This document shows, piece by piece, positions 52,563 to 61,597 of a stretch of DNA of 64,000 bases. This DNA comes from CBDHDJ01 sp965261645 (GTDB lineage Bacteria; Pseudomonadota; Alphaproteobacteria; SHVV01). Where the stretch lies: NCBI GenBank assembly GCA_965261645.1, contig CBDHDJ010000004.1, forward strand, positions 1,240,001 through 1,304,000, written 5' to 3'. The notes under the pieces were generated by a model. The model saw nothing but the letters and a program-made list of their open reading frames with translations. It had not been told where the DNA came from and did not search any database. The translations under genes and the position numbers were made by a program. Position 1 is the stretch's first letter. Each line of letters begins with the position of its first letter.

Positions 52563-53744
52563 GTGCAACCAGGATCTGCTGCAAAGGCGTTCATCGGCGA
52601 TGGCGTCGATGCGACGCGGCAACCACTCCGCCGGGCACGTCACCTACCGGGCTACTTCTACACATCGCCTGAAATATTCGCGATGGAGAAGGAAAGGCTT
52701 TTCCTTCGGGAATGGCTATGCATGGCCCGATTGGAGGAGATCGAACAGCCCGGCGATTACATGACCTTTCGGGTGATGGACGAGCCCGTCATCATCGCCC
52801 GTGACGAGGCGGGGCATGTCAACGCGTTCGCCAATGTATGCCGACACCGTGGCGTCGAGGTCGCGTCTGGGGCCGGCAACCTCAAGGAATTTTCCTGCCC
52901 TTATCACGGTTGGACCTACAACCTCGAGGGCCGACTCATCGGTGCACCGTACATGAAGGAGGCCGAGGGCTTCGATCCAACAGAGTGCCGCCTTCAGCCC
53001 CTCAAAACCGATTTTTGGGGCGGGTTCATCTTCGTCAATTTTGATCTGGATGCCGCTCCTCTCGCCACTGTGATCGATGATTTCGACAGAGATTACGCTC
53101 CCTTCCGGCCGGAGGAATGCCGGCTCGCCTTCAAGGTGGAGGTGGAGCTCGACTGCAACTGGAAATTCGCCATCGAGAATTTCACCGATCAGTATCATGT
53201 CGCCGTGATTCACACTGATACGCTCGCGCGTGAGTATCCCTCCGTCGACGAGCTGCCCTTCAAGCTGCACAAGCGCGGCGGTTTCAGCGGCCATTTCGAC
53301 GGCGCCCTGCGCAATGCGGCAGGCCAGACCCTGTTCGAGGAGACTGGGTTCGGCAAAATGCCGTGGATGGCGGACCAGCGCGACAGCATCGCGTGCAACG
53401 GTTACATGGCGCCGAACATGCACATCTTCGCGTTCGCCGACACCGTGCACCCGTTCGTCACGTGGCCGGTCTCGGTCGATAAGACGATCGGTATCGATTA
53501 TGTGCTGTTCCCCGAAGAGGTCATCGCCCGACCCGACTTCGATGAGAAGGTCGAAATCTATAAGCGGTTCACGACCGACGTCATCGAGGCCGATCGCGAC
53601 ATGGTCCGCTCGCTGCAGCGGGGGATGGATTCGCGGCTCTTTAATCCCGGCCCCATGTCGATCGCCGAGGACACCATCCACAACGCCGCCAACTATTACC
53701 TCGAAAGCCTCTTCGGCGATTCGAGCGCCCCCGTCACGCCCTGA
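52563..53744 (+). CDS. Rieske ring-hydroxylating oxygenase, alpha subunit (D)
   Basis: A 393-residue Rieske oxygenase, of the same subgroup as the one at 5.2 kb: both read NAFANVCRHRGVEVA and have a CNWKFA segment. The [2Fe-2S] ligands are C93, H95, C112 and H115. The catalytic iron ligands are H212 and H217 in NFTDQYHVAVIH, with D209 bridging and the Asp of EADRDMVRSL as third ligand. It starts with GTG after GGCGGTGAGC. No beta subunit, ferredoxin or reductase is adjacent, and it lies between an IS3 fragment and an integrase gene. Substrate unknown. Confidence 0.9.
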   Translation: MQPGSAAKAFIGDGVDATRQPLRRARHLPGYFYTSPEIFAMEKERLFLREWLCMARLEEIEQPGDYMTFRVMDEPVIIARDEAGHVNAFANVCRHRGVEVASGAGNLKEFSCPYHGWTYNLEGRLIGAPYMKEAEGFDPTECRLQPLKTDFWGGFIFVNFDLDAAPLATVIDDFDRDYAPFRPEECRLAFKVEVELDCNWKFAIENFTDQYHVAVIHTDTLAREYPSVDELPFKLHKRGGFSGHFDGALRNAAGQTLFEETGFGKMPWMADQRDSIACNGYMAPNMHIFAFADTVHPFVTWPVSVDKTIGIDYVLFPEEVIARPDFDEKVEIYKRFTTDVIEADRDMVRSLQRGMDSRLFNPGPMSIAEDTIHNAANYYLESLFGDSSAPVTP

Positions 53745-53766
53745 GGTCCCCGCCAGACAAAACAAG

Positions 53767-53790
53767 CCCCGCACGAGGCGGGGCGCTTGT
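53767..53790. terminator. Probable terminator after Rieske gene D
   Basis: GCCCCGC and GCGGGGC form a seven-pair stem around ACGAG, 30 bases after the Rieske stop. It has no long T run on the plus strand; A-rich sequence lies before it. Confidence 0.5.
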
Positions 53791-54029
53791 CGAAACGCAG
53801 AGGCGCTCGAACTACATGACGTCCTTGGGCAGATCCTCGTTGGTGAAATAGGCTTTTAATGTATGGGTGCGCCGGCGAGGTGGATACGGCGCAACAGACC
53901 CAGGCAAGGGGATCCGAACCGATCTGACACTTGCGCGAGATCCTGCAAAGCAGGACACCCTCGCGTCCATTGCGATGAAGCACGCCATGATGGAAGCATG
54001 ATGAAACCGTCCACAAAACGTGTCGCGCA

Positions 54030-55247
54030 TTGAACAAGCTGGCCCTGACCAGCGACGCCATCGAGGCGCTGGAGCCCGGGGACAAACCCTGGATCGCCTG
54101 GGATGATCAACTCACGGGCTTTGGCGTCCGGGTGCATCCCTCCGGGACCAAATCCTTCATCGTCAACTACCGCGCCGGAGACGGCGGCAGAAAAGCCCCT
54201 AACAAGCGCGTCGTTCTCGGCCACCATGGCGAGATATCGCCCGGCCGGGCGCGGCGTCTGGCGCGGCAGGTCCTGGACGAGGCCACCGCCGACCCGGCGG
54301 GCGGGCGCCCCGCGACGCCGGGCATGCCCGTGCTGGAGCAGGCCTTTGAGGCGTACATGGCGGCCAATCCCCACCGGGCCGAGCGCACCAACGAGATTGA
54401 CCGTGACAGATTCAAGCGATGTCTCGGCGACTGGCAGATGCGTCCGCTCGATGCTATCACTCGCCGGGACGTGGAAGGCCCTTTCAACCGCATCACCGGG
54501 GATAGCGGCTGGTCGATGGCCAACCAGTCGATATCGCTCCTGCGTTCGATCTATCGCCGATCCAGTGTCGATTTCGAGGACTTGCGCAATCCGGTTGATC
54601 TGTGGCTCGCCGGCGGCGGCAGGTATCATCGCCCGAGACGGCGCAAGATCTCCGCCCCGGCCGAGGTGCTGCCGTGCTGGAAGAAGGGCATCGAGTCGAC
54701 GGTCGGCATGATGGCGGCCCGGGACGCATTGTGGTACGGGCTCTATACCGGCATGCGCCTGAACGAAGTGCTGCCCCTGCGCTGGGAGCGCGCGGACATG
54801 GCGGGGCTAGTCTTCCGGGTTGAGGAGACCAAAACGGGCGAGCCTCTGGAATTGCCCATCACCCGGCAGCTGGCGGCCATCCTCGAACGCCGTTGGGCGG
54901 CGCGCGAGGCGCTGCCGGGCAGTCTTCGCGACTGGGTGTTTCCGTCCAGCCGGCCCGGCACTCTGGGCCATGTCGCGACCCTGATGCCATACTATGCACC
55001 GATCGGCAAGGCGGGTGGGGCCAGGTTCTGGTTCCACGCTCTGCGCAACTGCTTCATTACGGTGGCCGAGCGCGAGCTGATACTGCCGCGGAGCCTGACC
55101 AAACGGCTGGTCAACCACGCCCGCTCCAGCGACATCACCGAAGGATACGCTGCCGAGTGGACCGTCGGGCAACTCCGTGAACCTGCACAGCGCATTGCGG
55201 ACCGGATCGAGGCGTTGATGAACGCTCGTGGGGCCGATACGGCCTGA
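54030..55247 (+). CDS. Tyrosine recombinase / phage-type integrase
   Basis: A 405-residue integrase with an N-terminal DUF4102-like arm domain (LTGFGVRVHPSGTKSFIVNY), a core-binding domain and the catalytic domain. The catalytic residues are R243 (LYTGMRLNEVLPLRW), H336 and R339 (FHALRN), H363 (LVNH) and Y373 (TEGYAAEW). Start is TTG at 54030. Such P4-like integrases move genomic islands, often at tRNA 3' ends. A second, internally deleted relative lies at 56.8 kb, with the LysM protein gene between them. Confidence 0.92.
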   Translation: MNKLALTSDAIEALEPGDKPWIAWDDQLTGFGVRVHPSGTKSFIVNYRAGDGGRKAPNKRVVLGHHGEISPGRARRLARQVLDEATADPAGGRPATPGMPVLEQAFEAYMAANPHRAERTNEIDRDRFKRCLGDWQMRPLDAITRRDVEGPFNRITGDSGWSMANQSISLLRSIYRRSSVDFEDLRNPVDLWLAGGGRYHRPRRRKISAPAEVLPCWKKGIESTVGMMAARDALWYGLYTGMRLNEVLPLRWERADMAGLVFRVEETKTGEPLELPITRQLAAILERRWAAREALPGSLRDWVFPSSRPGTLGHVATLMPYYAPIGKAGGARFWFHALRNCFITVAERELILPRSLTKRLVNHARSSDITEGYAAEWTVGQLREPAQRIADRIEALMNARGADTA

Positions 55248-55289
55248 GCCCGCGCTTCAATTGCTCGCCTACCCGTGGGGCGGTCGGGT

Positions 55290-55330
55290 TCGGTCCATAC
55301 ATATATGTGTGTCCATATATGCCGGAATGG
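55290..55330. promoter_or_regulatory. AT-rich inverted repeat after the integrase
   Basis: Contains ACATATATGT followed by CATATATG, two palindromes eleven bases apart in a GC-rich setting, in the gap between the convergent integrase and LysM genes. It could be a recombinase or regulator site; nothing more can be shown. Confidence 0.3.
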
Positions 55331-55365
55331 CGACACTCGTCGGGAATCTGGCATCATCATCGAGA

Positions 55366-56610
55366 TCAGGGGATGATGAGCACCATTCCCGCAAAGATGA
55401 GATCTGGGTTGTCGCCGATCAGGAAGCGGTTAGCCTCCGCGATGCGTGGCCAGTAATTGCCGTTGGCGTAAAAGAACGCGGCGACGGTGGATAGGGAGTC
55501 ACCCTCCTTAATGGTGTAAATTCCGTGCGCGTTGGTGAGGCGCGCGACATCCCTCTGTGCATCCTCCAGCGCGACGCGGATGCGCTCGATCTCGGTGAGC
55601 CGTGCCTCATTGAGATGGTTGAGCTTCGCCTTCTCGGTGAGCAGCTTCTCGTACCGCTTGTTGAGATCGGCCGCCATGGATTGCGCCCTCCCGAGTTCAC
55701 CGGCAGCAGTGCTCGCAGTTCGCCGCAGGGCAGCGGTGGCGCCGTCGAGTTCATTGAGTCGAAGGATTAGGCGCCTACGCTCGTTTGCCATCGCCTCAAA
55801 CTCGGCACGCAAATCGCTTCGCTTGCGTTCGATGGTATCGAACTTCGCCAACAACTCTCGATTTTCCTGCTCGATGCGGCTCTTCTCGCTGCGCTCGCGC
55901 GTGAACTGCACACTTAACGCTGCCGCCCCATCTCGTTCCTTGGCCAGACTCTTCCGGACACGGGCCAGCTCATCTCGCGTGCCATCGCCTGCGTTCTCAA
56001 GCTCTATAGCTCGCGTCCGCAACTCCTCGCGCTCAACCGTGACCGCTTCGAGTTTCTCCCGCATATCATCACGTTCCGCCACCAGTTGATCGACCCTTGA
56101 ATGCGCCTTTCTCAGCTCAGCCGAGAGACGCGTGTTCTCGGCGCTGCTGATCGAGCGGGCGGACTGTAACTCAGTGGCGAATCGATCGCGCTCCGCCATC
56201 AGTCGGTCCCGCTCTCTTGAGAGTTCTTCATGCGTGGCTCGCAGCGTTCGAAGCCTACCCTCACGCTGTTTATCCGCCGCACGGCGCTCCGCGAAGGCAT
56301 TTTCCAGTTCGGCATACTTGGCAATGAGCGCCTCCTCGGCCGCTACCGCAGCAGCGCGGCCAGCTCGCTCCTGCACGAGTTCGGCTTCAAGTGTTTGCAT
56401 ACGCTCCACGGCTATATCGTGTGTGCGCTGGACTTGTTCGAGCGCGTCTCCCGACGCCTTGAGCCGCACTTGCAACTCTCCGCTCCGCGTTCGGGCTTGT
56501 TCCTCAATTGACGTCTTCTCGCGAGTGACTTCCACAAGGCGCCAGCCCATCACCAGCATCGCCACTGCCAGCACAACTAGTCCAGCATTCTTCATGCCGG
56601 CTGAACCCAT
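55366..56610 (-). CDS. Membrane-anchored coiled-coil protein with LysM domain
   Basis: A 414-residue protein with three parts: a single N-terminal membrane segment (NAGLVVLAVAMLVMGWRLVEV), about 310 residues of nearly unbroken coiled coil rich in Glu, Arg, Ala and Leu (residues 30-355), and a C-terminal LysM domain (365-414; YTIKEGDSLSTVAAFFY to FAGMVLIIP) that should bind peptidoglycan. So it probably spans the periplasm from the inner membrane to the wall. It is not a known family to me. Start could also be the ATG at 56595. It lies between an integrase and an integrase remnant, so it is island cargo. Confidence 0.82.
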   Translation of the reverse strand: MGSAGMKNAGLVVLAVAMLVMGWRLVEVTREKTSIEEQARTRSGELQVRLKASGDALEQVQRTHDIAVERMQTLEAELVQERAGRAAAVAAEEALIAKYAELENAFAERRAADKQREGRLRTLRATHEELSRERDRLMAERDRFATELQSARSISSAENTRLSAELRKAHSRVDQLVAERDDMREKLEAVTVEREELRTRAIELENAGDGTRDELARVRKSLAKERDGAAALSVQFTRERSEKSRIEQENRELLAKFDTIERKRSDLRAEFEAMANERRRLILRLNELDGATAALRRTASTAAGELGRAQSMAADLNKRYEKLLTEKAKLNHLNEARLTEIERIRVALEDAQRDVARLTNAHGIYTIKEGDSLSTVAAFFYANGNYWPRIAEANRFLIGDNPDLIFAGMVLIIP

Positions 56611-56818
56611 CGTACGTTCCTCAGCTTCTGCCCGACGTCGAATTACGGTGAAATCTTAGGGAATCAAGCACGGGATTTGAACCGCGCCGGTTTAGCGGAG
56701 ACCTTTATCTGTCATTTATCTGTTACTTGAGCACGTGTATTTGGCGCCGATCGACGTAACAACCTATTGACATCGTCAGAGTCTGACGGGTCAAAGTTCG
56801 ACGCCAGCTAACACTATA

Positions 56819-57018
56819 CCGGCATGCGCAATTGTTTCATCACGATGGCCAAGCACGACCTGTTGCTGCCGCGGAGCTTGCCCAGGTGGCTAGTCATACA
56901 CGCCTGGTCCAGCGAAATCACCGACGGGTACGCCGCCGAGTGGACCTTGGGGCAACTCCGTGAACCTGCGCGGCGAATCGAGGCGTTGATGAACGATAGC
57001 GAGTCGGCTACGGCCTGA
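56819..57018 (+). pseudogene. Integrase remnant with internal deletion
   Basis: The frame reads YTGMRNCFITMAKHDLLLPR and continues to SEITDGYAAEWTLGQLREPA and a stop at 57016. It is about 75% identical to the end of the integrase at 54.0-55.2 kb. The part between the first catalytic Arg (GMR) and the NCFI after the HxxR motif is missing: residues 244-339 of the intact protein are gone. The junction lies at TGCGC, present at both points of the intact gene, so deletion by short homology is likely. A catalytic Tyr remains but the protein cannot work. Confidence 0.85.
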
Positions 57019-57104
57019 GACAACGCCCCAGTCGCTCGTGAGTCGGACCCGATTTCCTTGGACACAGAATTGGCTTAATCGAAGTGTCCAAGGAGGACCG
57101 GAAC

Positions 57105-57515
57105 ATGACCGATAATTTTGATAAGAAAGTTGCTGTTGATGGGCCTGTGGTAAATGCGGGCGAGCTTGGCTCGTCCCCGTTTTCCCCAGGCCAGGCTTTG
57201 CCGGCAGGCCCGCTGGGACTTGGCCAGCGATGGACGGTGGCGCGCAAGCGTGAGGTCGTTCTGCGGCTTTTGCGTGACGAGCCGGTGCAACTTCTGTCGC
57301 GCCAGTTGGGCGTAGAGATCTTCCGGCTCGAGCAGTGGCGTGAGAAAGCGACCGGCGGGATCGACGCCTCGCTCAAGCAACGCAAGGGCGATCCGGTGCA
57401 GGCGGAACTGGATAGCGCCATGAAGCGGATCGGAGAGTTGACCATGCAGGTGGAACTGCTGGAGGCCAAGACGGAGACCTTCGGCCCTTTGGGGCGGCGG
57501 AGGTCGCGGCGATGA
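57105..57515 (+). CDS. IS3-family transposase, OrfA
   Basis: A 136-residue OrfA from the ATG at 57105. It has a helix-turn-helix region (RKREVVLRLLRDEPVQLLSR, then LGVEIFRLEQWRE) and a C-terminal leucine-zipper-like helix (AMKRIGELTMQVELLEAKTE, 20). It overlaps orfB as ATGA at 57512-57515. The start at 57084 is less likely. Confidence 0.88.
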   Translation: MTDNFDKKVAVDGPVVNAGELGSSPFSPGQALPAGPLGLGQRWTVARKREVVLRLLRDEPVQLLSRQLGVEIFRLEQWREKATGGIDASLKQRKGDPVQAELDSAMKRIGELTMQVELLEAKTETFGPLGRRRSRR

Positions 57516-57882
57516 GTGCCGCCACCTCGCCCGGCACGGGTCTGGCCTACGGCCTGCGGCGGGTCTGCGCCGCCTGGGGCATGGCCCGCTCCTCGTTCTA
57601 CGCCATGACCTCCGGCCAGCACGCTGAGCAGCCGCCGGCAAAGCGTCGGGGACCGAAGCCCGCGATCTCGGACCAGGCGCTGCTGGTGGCGATCGAAGCC
57701 GACCTGGAGGCATCGCCCTGGGAGGGCGAGGGCTACCGCAAGGTCTGGGCTCGGCTTCGGGTCTGTCGCGACATCCGGGTTGCCCGCAAGCGGGTGCTCC
57801 GCCTGATGCGCGAGAACAATCTGCTCTCGCCCCATCGCTGCCGCCGCCGTGGCGGCAATCCCCATGACGGTGAGATCATCAC

Positions 57883-58341
57883 TTCCGTAATGGGGCGTTC
57901 GCCGTCAAGCACCTTTTTCCCACGAGCGATCACCGCGACACGATCCTTCGTTCGCGAAGCCTCGGCGCCTGCGGCAAGTTGTATCCTCTCAGGCGTGGTT
58001 CAGGAGTTCCCGGGGCCATCACGGCTCCGGCTCAGGGTTGGGCTATTGCAACACCCCTCTGGTCTTGAGAAGGAACCACGATCCGGATGTGTCCGTCGCC
58101 AGGCTCTCGCTTCCGTCCGTGGTCAGCGCAATGGCTGCCAACTTCATGCCTGGTCCAAAACGATTCCCGAGTGCCAATCTCAGGCGCGTGCTCGAACGCG
58201 ATAGAACGGTTCGGCCAACAAGCGATGATACGCGCATCATCGGGAACCGCGTCCCGGCGAGGGGACACCGGTGGATCGCCCACCTTCAAGCGCGGCTCCT
58301 TCCTCCTCTCCTTGCTAACTGCCGATGGGATACAGCCCCGC
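57883..58341 (-). ncRNA. Candidate bridge-RNA region of the IS110/IS1111 element
   Basis: A non-coding 458-base end of the element, 3' of the transposase. In IS110-family elements a structured bridge RNA from a non-coding end binds both target and donor DNA. Here I see only position and size; I did not derive a fold or the guide loops. The target guide should match the IS3 orfB sequence around GATCATCACGGCATCTC. Confidence 0.4.
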
Positions 58342-59382
58342 CTAAGCCGTCTGAAGCGCCATCGCCTCTTCGCGCGTGAACCGGAACTCGGTGCCATCCC
58401 GCCACATCCGGTGCAACACCACGCCGATGCGCCGGGCCAGGGCGACCGTCGCGCGCTTCTTGCCCCGGAGCTTCGTCAGACGCTGCGCCCAGGCCTTCAG
58501 CCAATTCGGCCCCGTGTGGTTCAGCATCACCGTGGCGGCCTGATAGAGCGCTGCGCGTAGACCTGCATCGCCAGCCTTGGTGATCCGGCCGACAATATCC
58601 CGTTCGCCGGATTGATCCCGTCCCGGCGTCAGCCCCACCCATGGGCCGACATCCTTCGATCTCCGGAACCGCTCCGGATCGTCAATCGCGGACGTGAAGG
58701 TCAGAGCTATGACATGGCCGACCCCCGGCATGGTCATCAGCAGCCGGCACGCCCGGTCCTGCCTGGCCAGATTACGGACCAGCTTCTCCAGGCCGGCCAG
58801 CTCGCGGCGCAGGTCCGCCCGCGCGCGCAGGATCGGTTCGGCCGCGGCTTCCAGCATCGCGTTGCCAGCGATCAATTCCCGGACACGGGCCTCGTAGCGA
58901 CCCTTCGAGATCCGACCGAGCTTCAGGCCGAAGTTGCGCAAGATGCCGCGCAGCGACAGCTCCATATTGATGAGCGCGTCCTGCACGGACTTGCGCGAGG
59001 TCAGCAGCGCTCGCATCTCCTGCGACGACACCGATTTGCAGTGTACCGGCCGGAACCAGCCCATCTGCAGCAGCCGTGCGATGCCTTCGGCATCCCGGCG
59101 ATCCGTCTTGATCGGCATCGCCTTCAGCGCACCCTTTAACTGCCGGGTCTCCATCAGCACGGTTTCGAAGCCGGCGTCAGTCAGCCCCTTGTGCAACCAG
59201 TTGGACAGGGGACCGGCTTCGAGGCCGATCGCGGCGATCCCGTGCGGCAGCTCGCGCATGAACGCAACCAGCGATTCAGGTGCGCTGGCGACCCGCGCCT
59301 CCGTCACGATCTTGCCCTTATCGCCGAGAACGCAGATTGCCGTGCTTGCCAGCGATACATCCAGCCCGATATAGACATCCAT
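58342..59382 (-). CDS. IS110-family transposase (DEDD recombinase)
   Basis: A 346-residue transposase. The N-terminal RuvC-like DEDD domain begins MDVYIGLDVSLASTAICVLG (20) and carries GIAAIGLEAGPLSNWLHKG and IKTDRRDAEGIARLL. The C-terminal transposase_20 domain has LMTMPGVGHVIALTFTSAID (20), DPERFRRSKDVGPWVGLTPG (20) and GDAGLRAALYQAA with the catalytic Ser region nearby. The ATG at 59382 is chosen over 59442. Intact. Confidence 0.93.
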   Translation of the reverse strand: MDVYIGLDVSLASTAICVLGDKGKIVTEARVASAPESLVAFMRELPHGIAAIGLEAGPLSNWLHKGLTDAGFETVLMETRQLKGALKAMPIKTDRRDAEGIARLLQMGWFRPVHCKSVSSQEMRALLTSRKSVQDALINMELSLRGILRNFGLKLGRISKGRYEARVRELIAGNAMLEAAAEPILRARADLRRELAGLEKLVRNLARQDRACRLLMTMPGVGHVIALTFTSAIDDPERFRRSKDVGPWVGLTPGRDQSGERDIVGRITKAGDAGLRAALYQAATVMLNHTGPNWLKAWAQRLTKLRGKKRATVALARRIGVVLHRMWRDGTEFRFTREEAMALQTA

Positions 59383-60115
59383 GTCGTTGCCCTTTCCTTT
59401 CGAGGAATTGGGGCGCGCCTTTCGGCAAGACCCCGTGAACACGCCGCGCGTCTAAGGGCAACGACACCAGAATCTCCGTCATCGCTACAAGCTCCGACGG
59501 TGCCGGATAACACCGAGCCCCATTACGGCATCTCATGCCCCGAACCTCATGTGGGGCACCGATGGCGTTCGGGTGTTCACGGTGGACGACGGCTGGGGCT
59601 GGATCTTCACCGCCGTCGAGCATTGGAACGCCGAGTGTGTCGGCTGGCATGTCTGCAAGCGCGGCGACCGCTTCGCCGCCCTGCAGCCGATCTCCATGGG
59701 GCTTGCCGGGCTGTATGGCTCGACCGCGGCCGGCGCGGCTCGGGGGCTGGCCTTGCGGATGGATCACGGCTCCCAGTATCTGTCGGACCACTTCACCAAC
59801 CAGATCAAGTTCTGGGGCATCCAGCCGTCCTACGCCTTCCTCGCCGAGCCCCAGACCAACGGCGTCGCCGAGCGGTTCAATCGCACGCTGAAGGAACAGA
59901 TCATCCATGGTCGCATCTACCGCAACATCGCGGAGCTGCGGGACGCCGTCCGCGACTTCGTCGAACTCTACAATGCCCAGTGGATCGTCGAAAAGAACGG
60001 CTACATGAGCCCCGCTCAAGCTCGTCAGGCGTGGCACGCCGCGATCTCAATCAGGCCCGCCGCGTGAGACAAACTTGTGTCCAAGGAACCGGGTGCGCTA
60101 CAAAATTGCGTAAAG

Positions 60116-60160
60116 CAACCATCGACAATTTACCGAGATTCCGGAGTGAATCCAGCTAAC
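60116..60160 (+). repeat. Short direct repeat, left copy, before the M23 gene
   Basis: A 45-base sequence matching 61598-61641 in about three quarters of positions: CATCGAC-ATTTACCGA-TT-CGGAGT and GTAAC-like ends are shared, with one indel. The two copies bracket the M23 peptidase gene. Confidence 0.6.
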
Positions 60161-60227
60161 TTGACAAAGCCGTCGTGCGCTACACTCGGCAACCCGCACG
60201 GATTTACGAGAGAACACCGCAAAACCA

Positions 60228-61586
60228 ATGCCACCACCACTCGTTGATCGCAAGTACTGGCTTGCCGCCGCCTTTCTCGTCGCGCTCGGCACGGCGGCGC
60301 TCGCTGGCTATTACGGCCTGCGCACCCCGGCGACGCCGAAAGCGATCAACAATTTTGAGCCTCCGCACAACCCAACAGCCGAAGTCCACCACTTGGCGGG
60401 CCCGGAAGGCGAGCATAAACCGGTGCCGGTCATGCCGGTCACCCGCATTGTCGTGGCCGAGCGCGGTGACAATTTGATGGGTGTGCTGGTAGGCGCCGGC
60501 ATAGAGCGGCGTAACGCGCACGCGGCGATTATGTCGCTGAAGGGTGTCTACAACCCGCGCCGCGACCTCCATATCGGCGATCGGATCGAACTGACGTTTG
60601 CCGCGGATGAGGCAGGATCTGCTGGGCCAGTGGCGGACGCATTTCCACCGCTTGCGCTTACCATGCTCCGCCTGCCGCTGGCCTGGGACCGCGATGTCGA
60701 AGCACGCCGCAACGGCGACGACGGTAACTTCCACGCGACCGAGCGCATTAGGCCACTGAAGCGCCGGCTGGCGCGAGCTGACGGGACTATCACGGCAAGT
60801 TTATTTGTCGACGGCACTGCCGCCGGCATCCCGCCGCGAGTATTGGCCGAGCTGATCTGGCACTACAGTTTCGACGTTGATTTACAGCGCGAACTCCGGG
60901 TCGGCGATGAGTTTGCCGTGATGTACGAGCGCTTCGTCGATCCTACTGATGCCGTGGTGCACAACGGCGCGATCGAGTACGCCCGCCTCGTGCTGCGCGG
61001 CAAGGCGCTGCCGCTTTACCGCTACCGGACAACCGCCGGCACACTCGGCTGGTTCAACGCGATGGGGGCGAGCATCAGGAAGAGGGTGATGAAGATGCCG
61101 ATTGACGTCGCGCGGCTGTCATCGCGCTTTGGCAACCGCGTGCACCCGATCCTCGGCTTCACCCGATTGCATACCGGTGTTGATTTTGCGGCACCGCGAG
61201 GGACACCGGTTTACGCCGCAGGCGATGGCCGTATTGTAGCGCTCGGCCGTAAGGGGGACTACGGTAACTATATCCTCATCCACCACAATAGCATCTACCA
61301 AACCGCCTACGGCCATCTCAAGGGCTATGCCCACGGGCTCAAGCGTGGTAGCCGCGTCCGCCAGGGTCAGGTGATCGGCTATGTTGGCTCCACCGGGCTC
61401 TCGACCGGACCGCACCTGCACTACGAGATCCATCGGAATGGGCGCCCGATCAATCCGCTTCGCCTCAAGCTGCCATCCCGCGAACAGCTCACGGACACAG
61501 AGTTAGTGCGCTTTCAAGCCCACCGCATGGAGCTCGAACGCCAGTACCACACACTCGCTGCTTCGGCCCACTTTGCCGCCAAGTGA
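60228..61586 (+). CDS. M23-family peptidoglycan endopeptidase
   Basis: A 452-residue envelope protein. An N-terminal membrane segment (WLAAAFLVALGTAALAGYYG, 20) is followed by an OapA/LysM-like domain (TRIVVAERGDNLMGVLVGAG, then RNAHAAIMSLKGVYNPRRDL), a linker domain like that of MepM and Csd3, and the M23 catalytic domain: H315 and D319 in HTGVDF, H396 and H398 in HLHYEIH. All zinc ligands are present, so it should cut peptide cross-links. It is bracketed by short repeats and lies next to mobile elements. Confidence 0.92.
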   Translation: MPPPLVDRKYWLAAAFLVALGTAALAGYYGLRTPATPKAINNFEPPHNPTAEVHHLAGPEGEHKPVPVMPVTRIVVAERGDNLMGVLVGAGIERRNAHAAIMSLKGVYNPRRDLHIGDRIELTFAADEAGSAGPVADAFPPLALTMLRLPLAWDRDVEARRNGDDGNFHATERIRPLKRRLARADGTITASLFVDGTAAGIPPRVLAELIWHYSFDVDLQRELRVGDEFAVMYERFVDPTDAVVHNGAIEYARLVLRGKALPLYRYRTTAGTLGWFNAMGASIRKRVMKMPIDVARLSSRFGNRVHPILGFTRLHTGVDFAAPRGTPVYAAGDGRIVALGRKGDYGNYILIHHNSIYQTAYGHLKGYAHGLKRGSRVRQGQVIGYVGSTGLSTGPHLHYEIHRNGRPINPLRLKLPSREQLTDTELVRFQAHRMELERQYHTLAASAHFAAK

Positions 61587-61597
61587 ATGGCTTATGG

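Larger units (their letters stand above)
57883..59526 (-). mobile_element. IS110-family (IS1111-like) insertion sequence
   Basis: Limits follow from the interrupted orfB frame: 1644 bases with a duplicated AC at the ends (57881-57882 and 59525-59526). Inverted repeats of at least ten bases lie at both ends (CCGTAATGGGGC at 57885 and GCCCCATTACGG ending at 59528), a feature of the IS1111 subgroup. It carries one transposase on the minus strand and a 458-base non-coding tail downstream of it (57883-58341), where IS1111-type elements are expected to encode their bridge RNA. Confidence 0.85.
57512..60067 (+). pseudogene. IS3-family transposase OrfB, split by an IS110 element
   Basis: The first part (57512-57882) has the HTH_21 region (EGYRKVWARLR, RKRVLRLMRENNLLSPHR) and stops at GEIIT. 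The second part (59527-60067) resumes with ASHAPNLMWGTDG, DEGW-type GWGWIF, MDHGSQYLSDHFTNQIKFWG (20) and NGVAERFNRTLKEQIIHG of the rve DDE domain. Joining GAG ATC ATC AC to G GCA TCT CAT restores the frame exactly and gives 303 residues, the normal size. The gene is inactive unless the insertion leaves. Confidence 0.9.
57039..60102 (+). mobile_element. IS3-family element, interrupted by a nested IS110 element
   Basis: Inverted ends share TTCCTTGGACACA (left near 57053, right inverted near 60076-60090), extended to a TG/CA terminus at about 57039 and 60102. It carries orfA, and orfB in two parts. Removing the nested 1644-base insertion leaves about 1420 bases, the normal IS3 size. Limits are good to a few bases. 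Confidence 0.85.

Noticed and set aside
60159..60184. TTGACA with TACACT before the M23 gene
   Set aside because: The spacer is only 14 bases, too short for a normal sigma-70 promoter.
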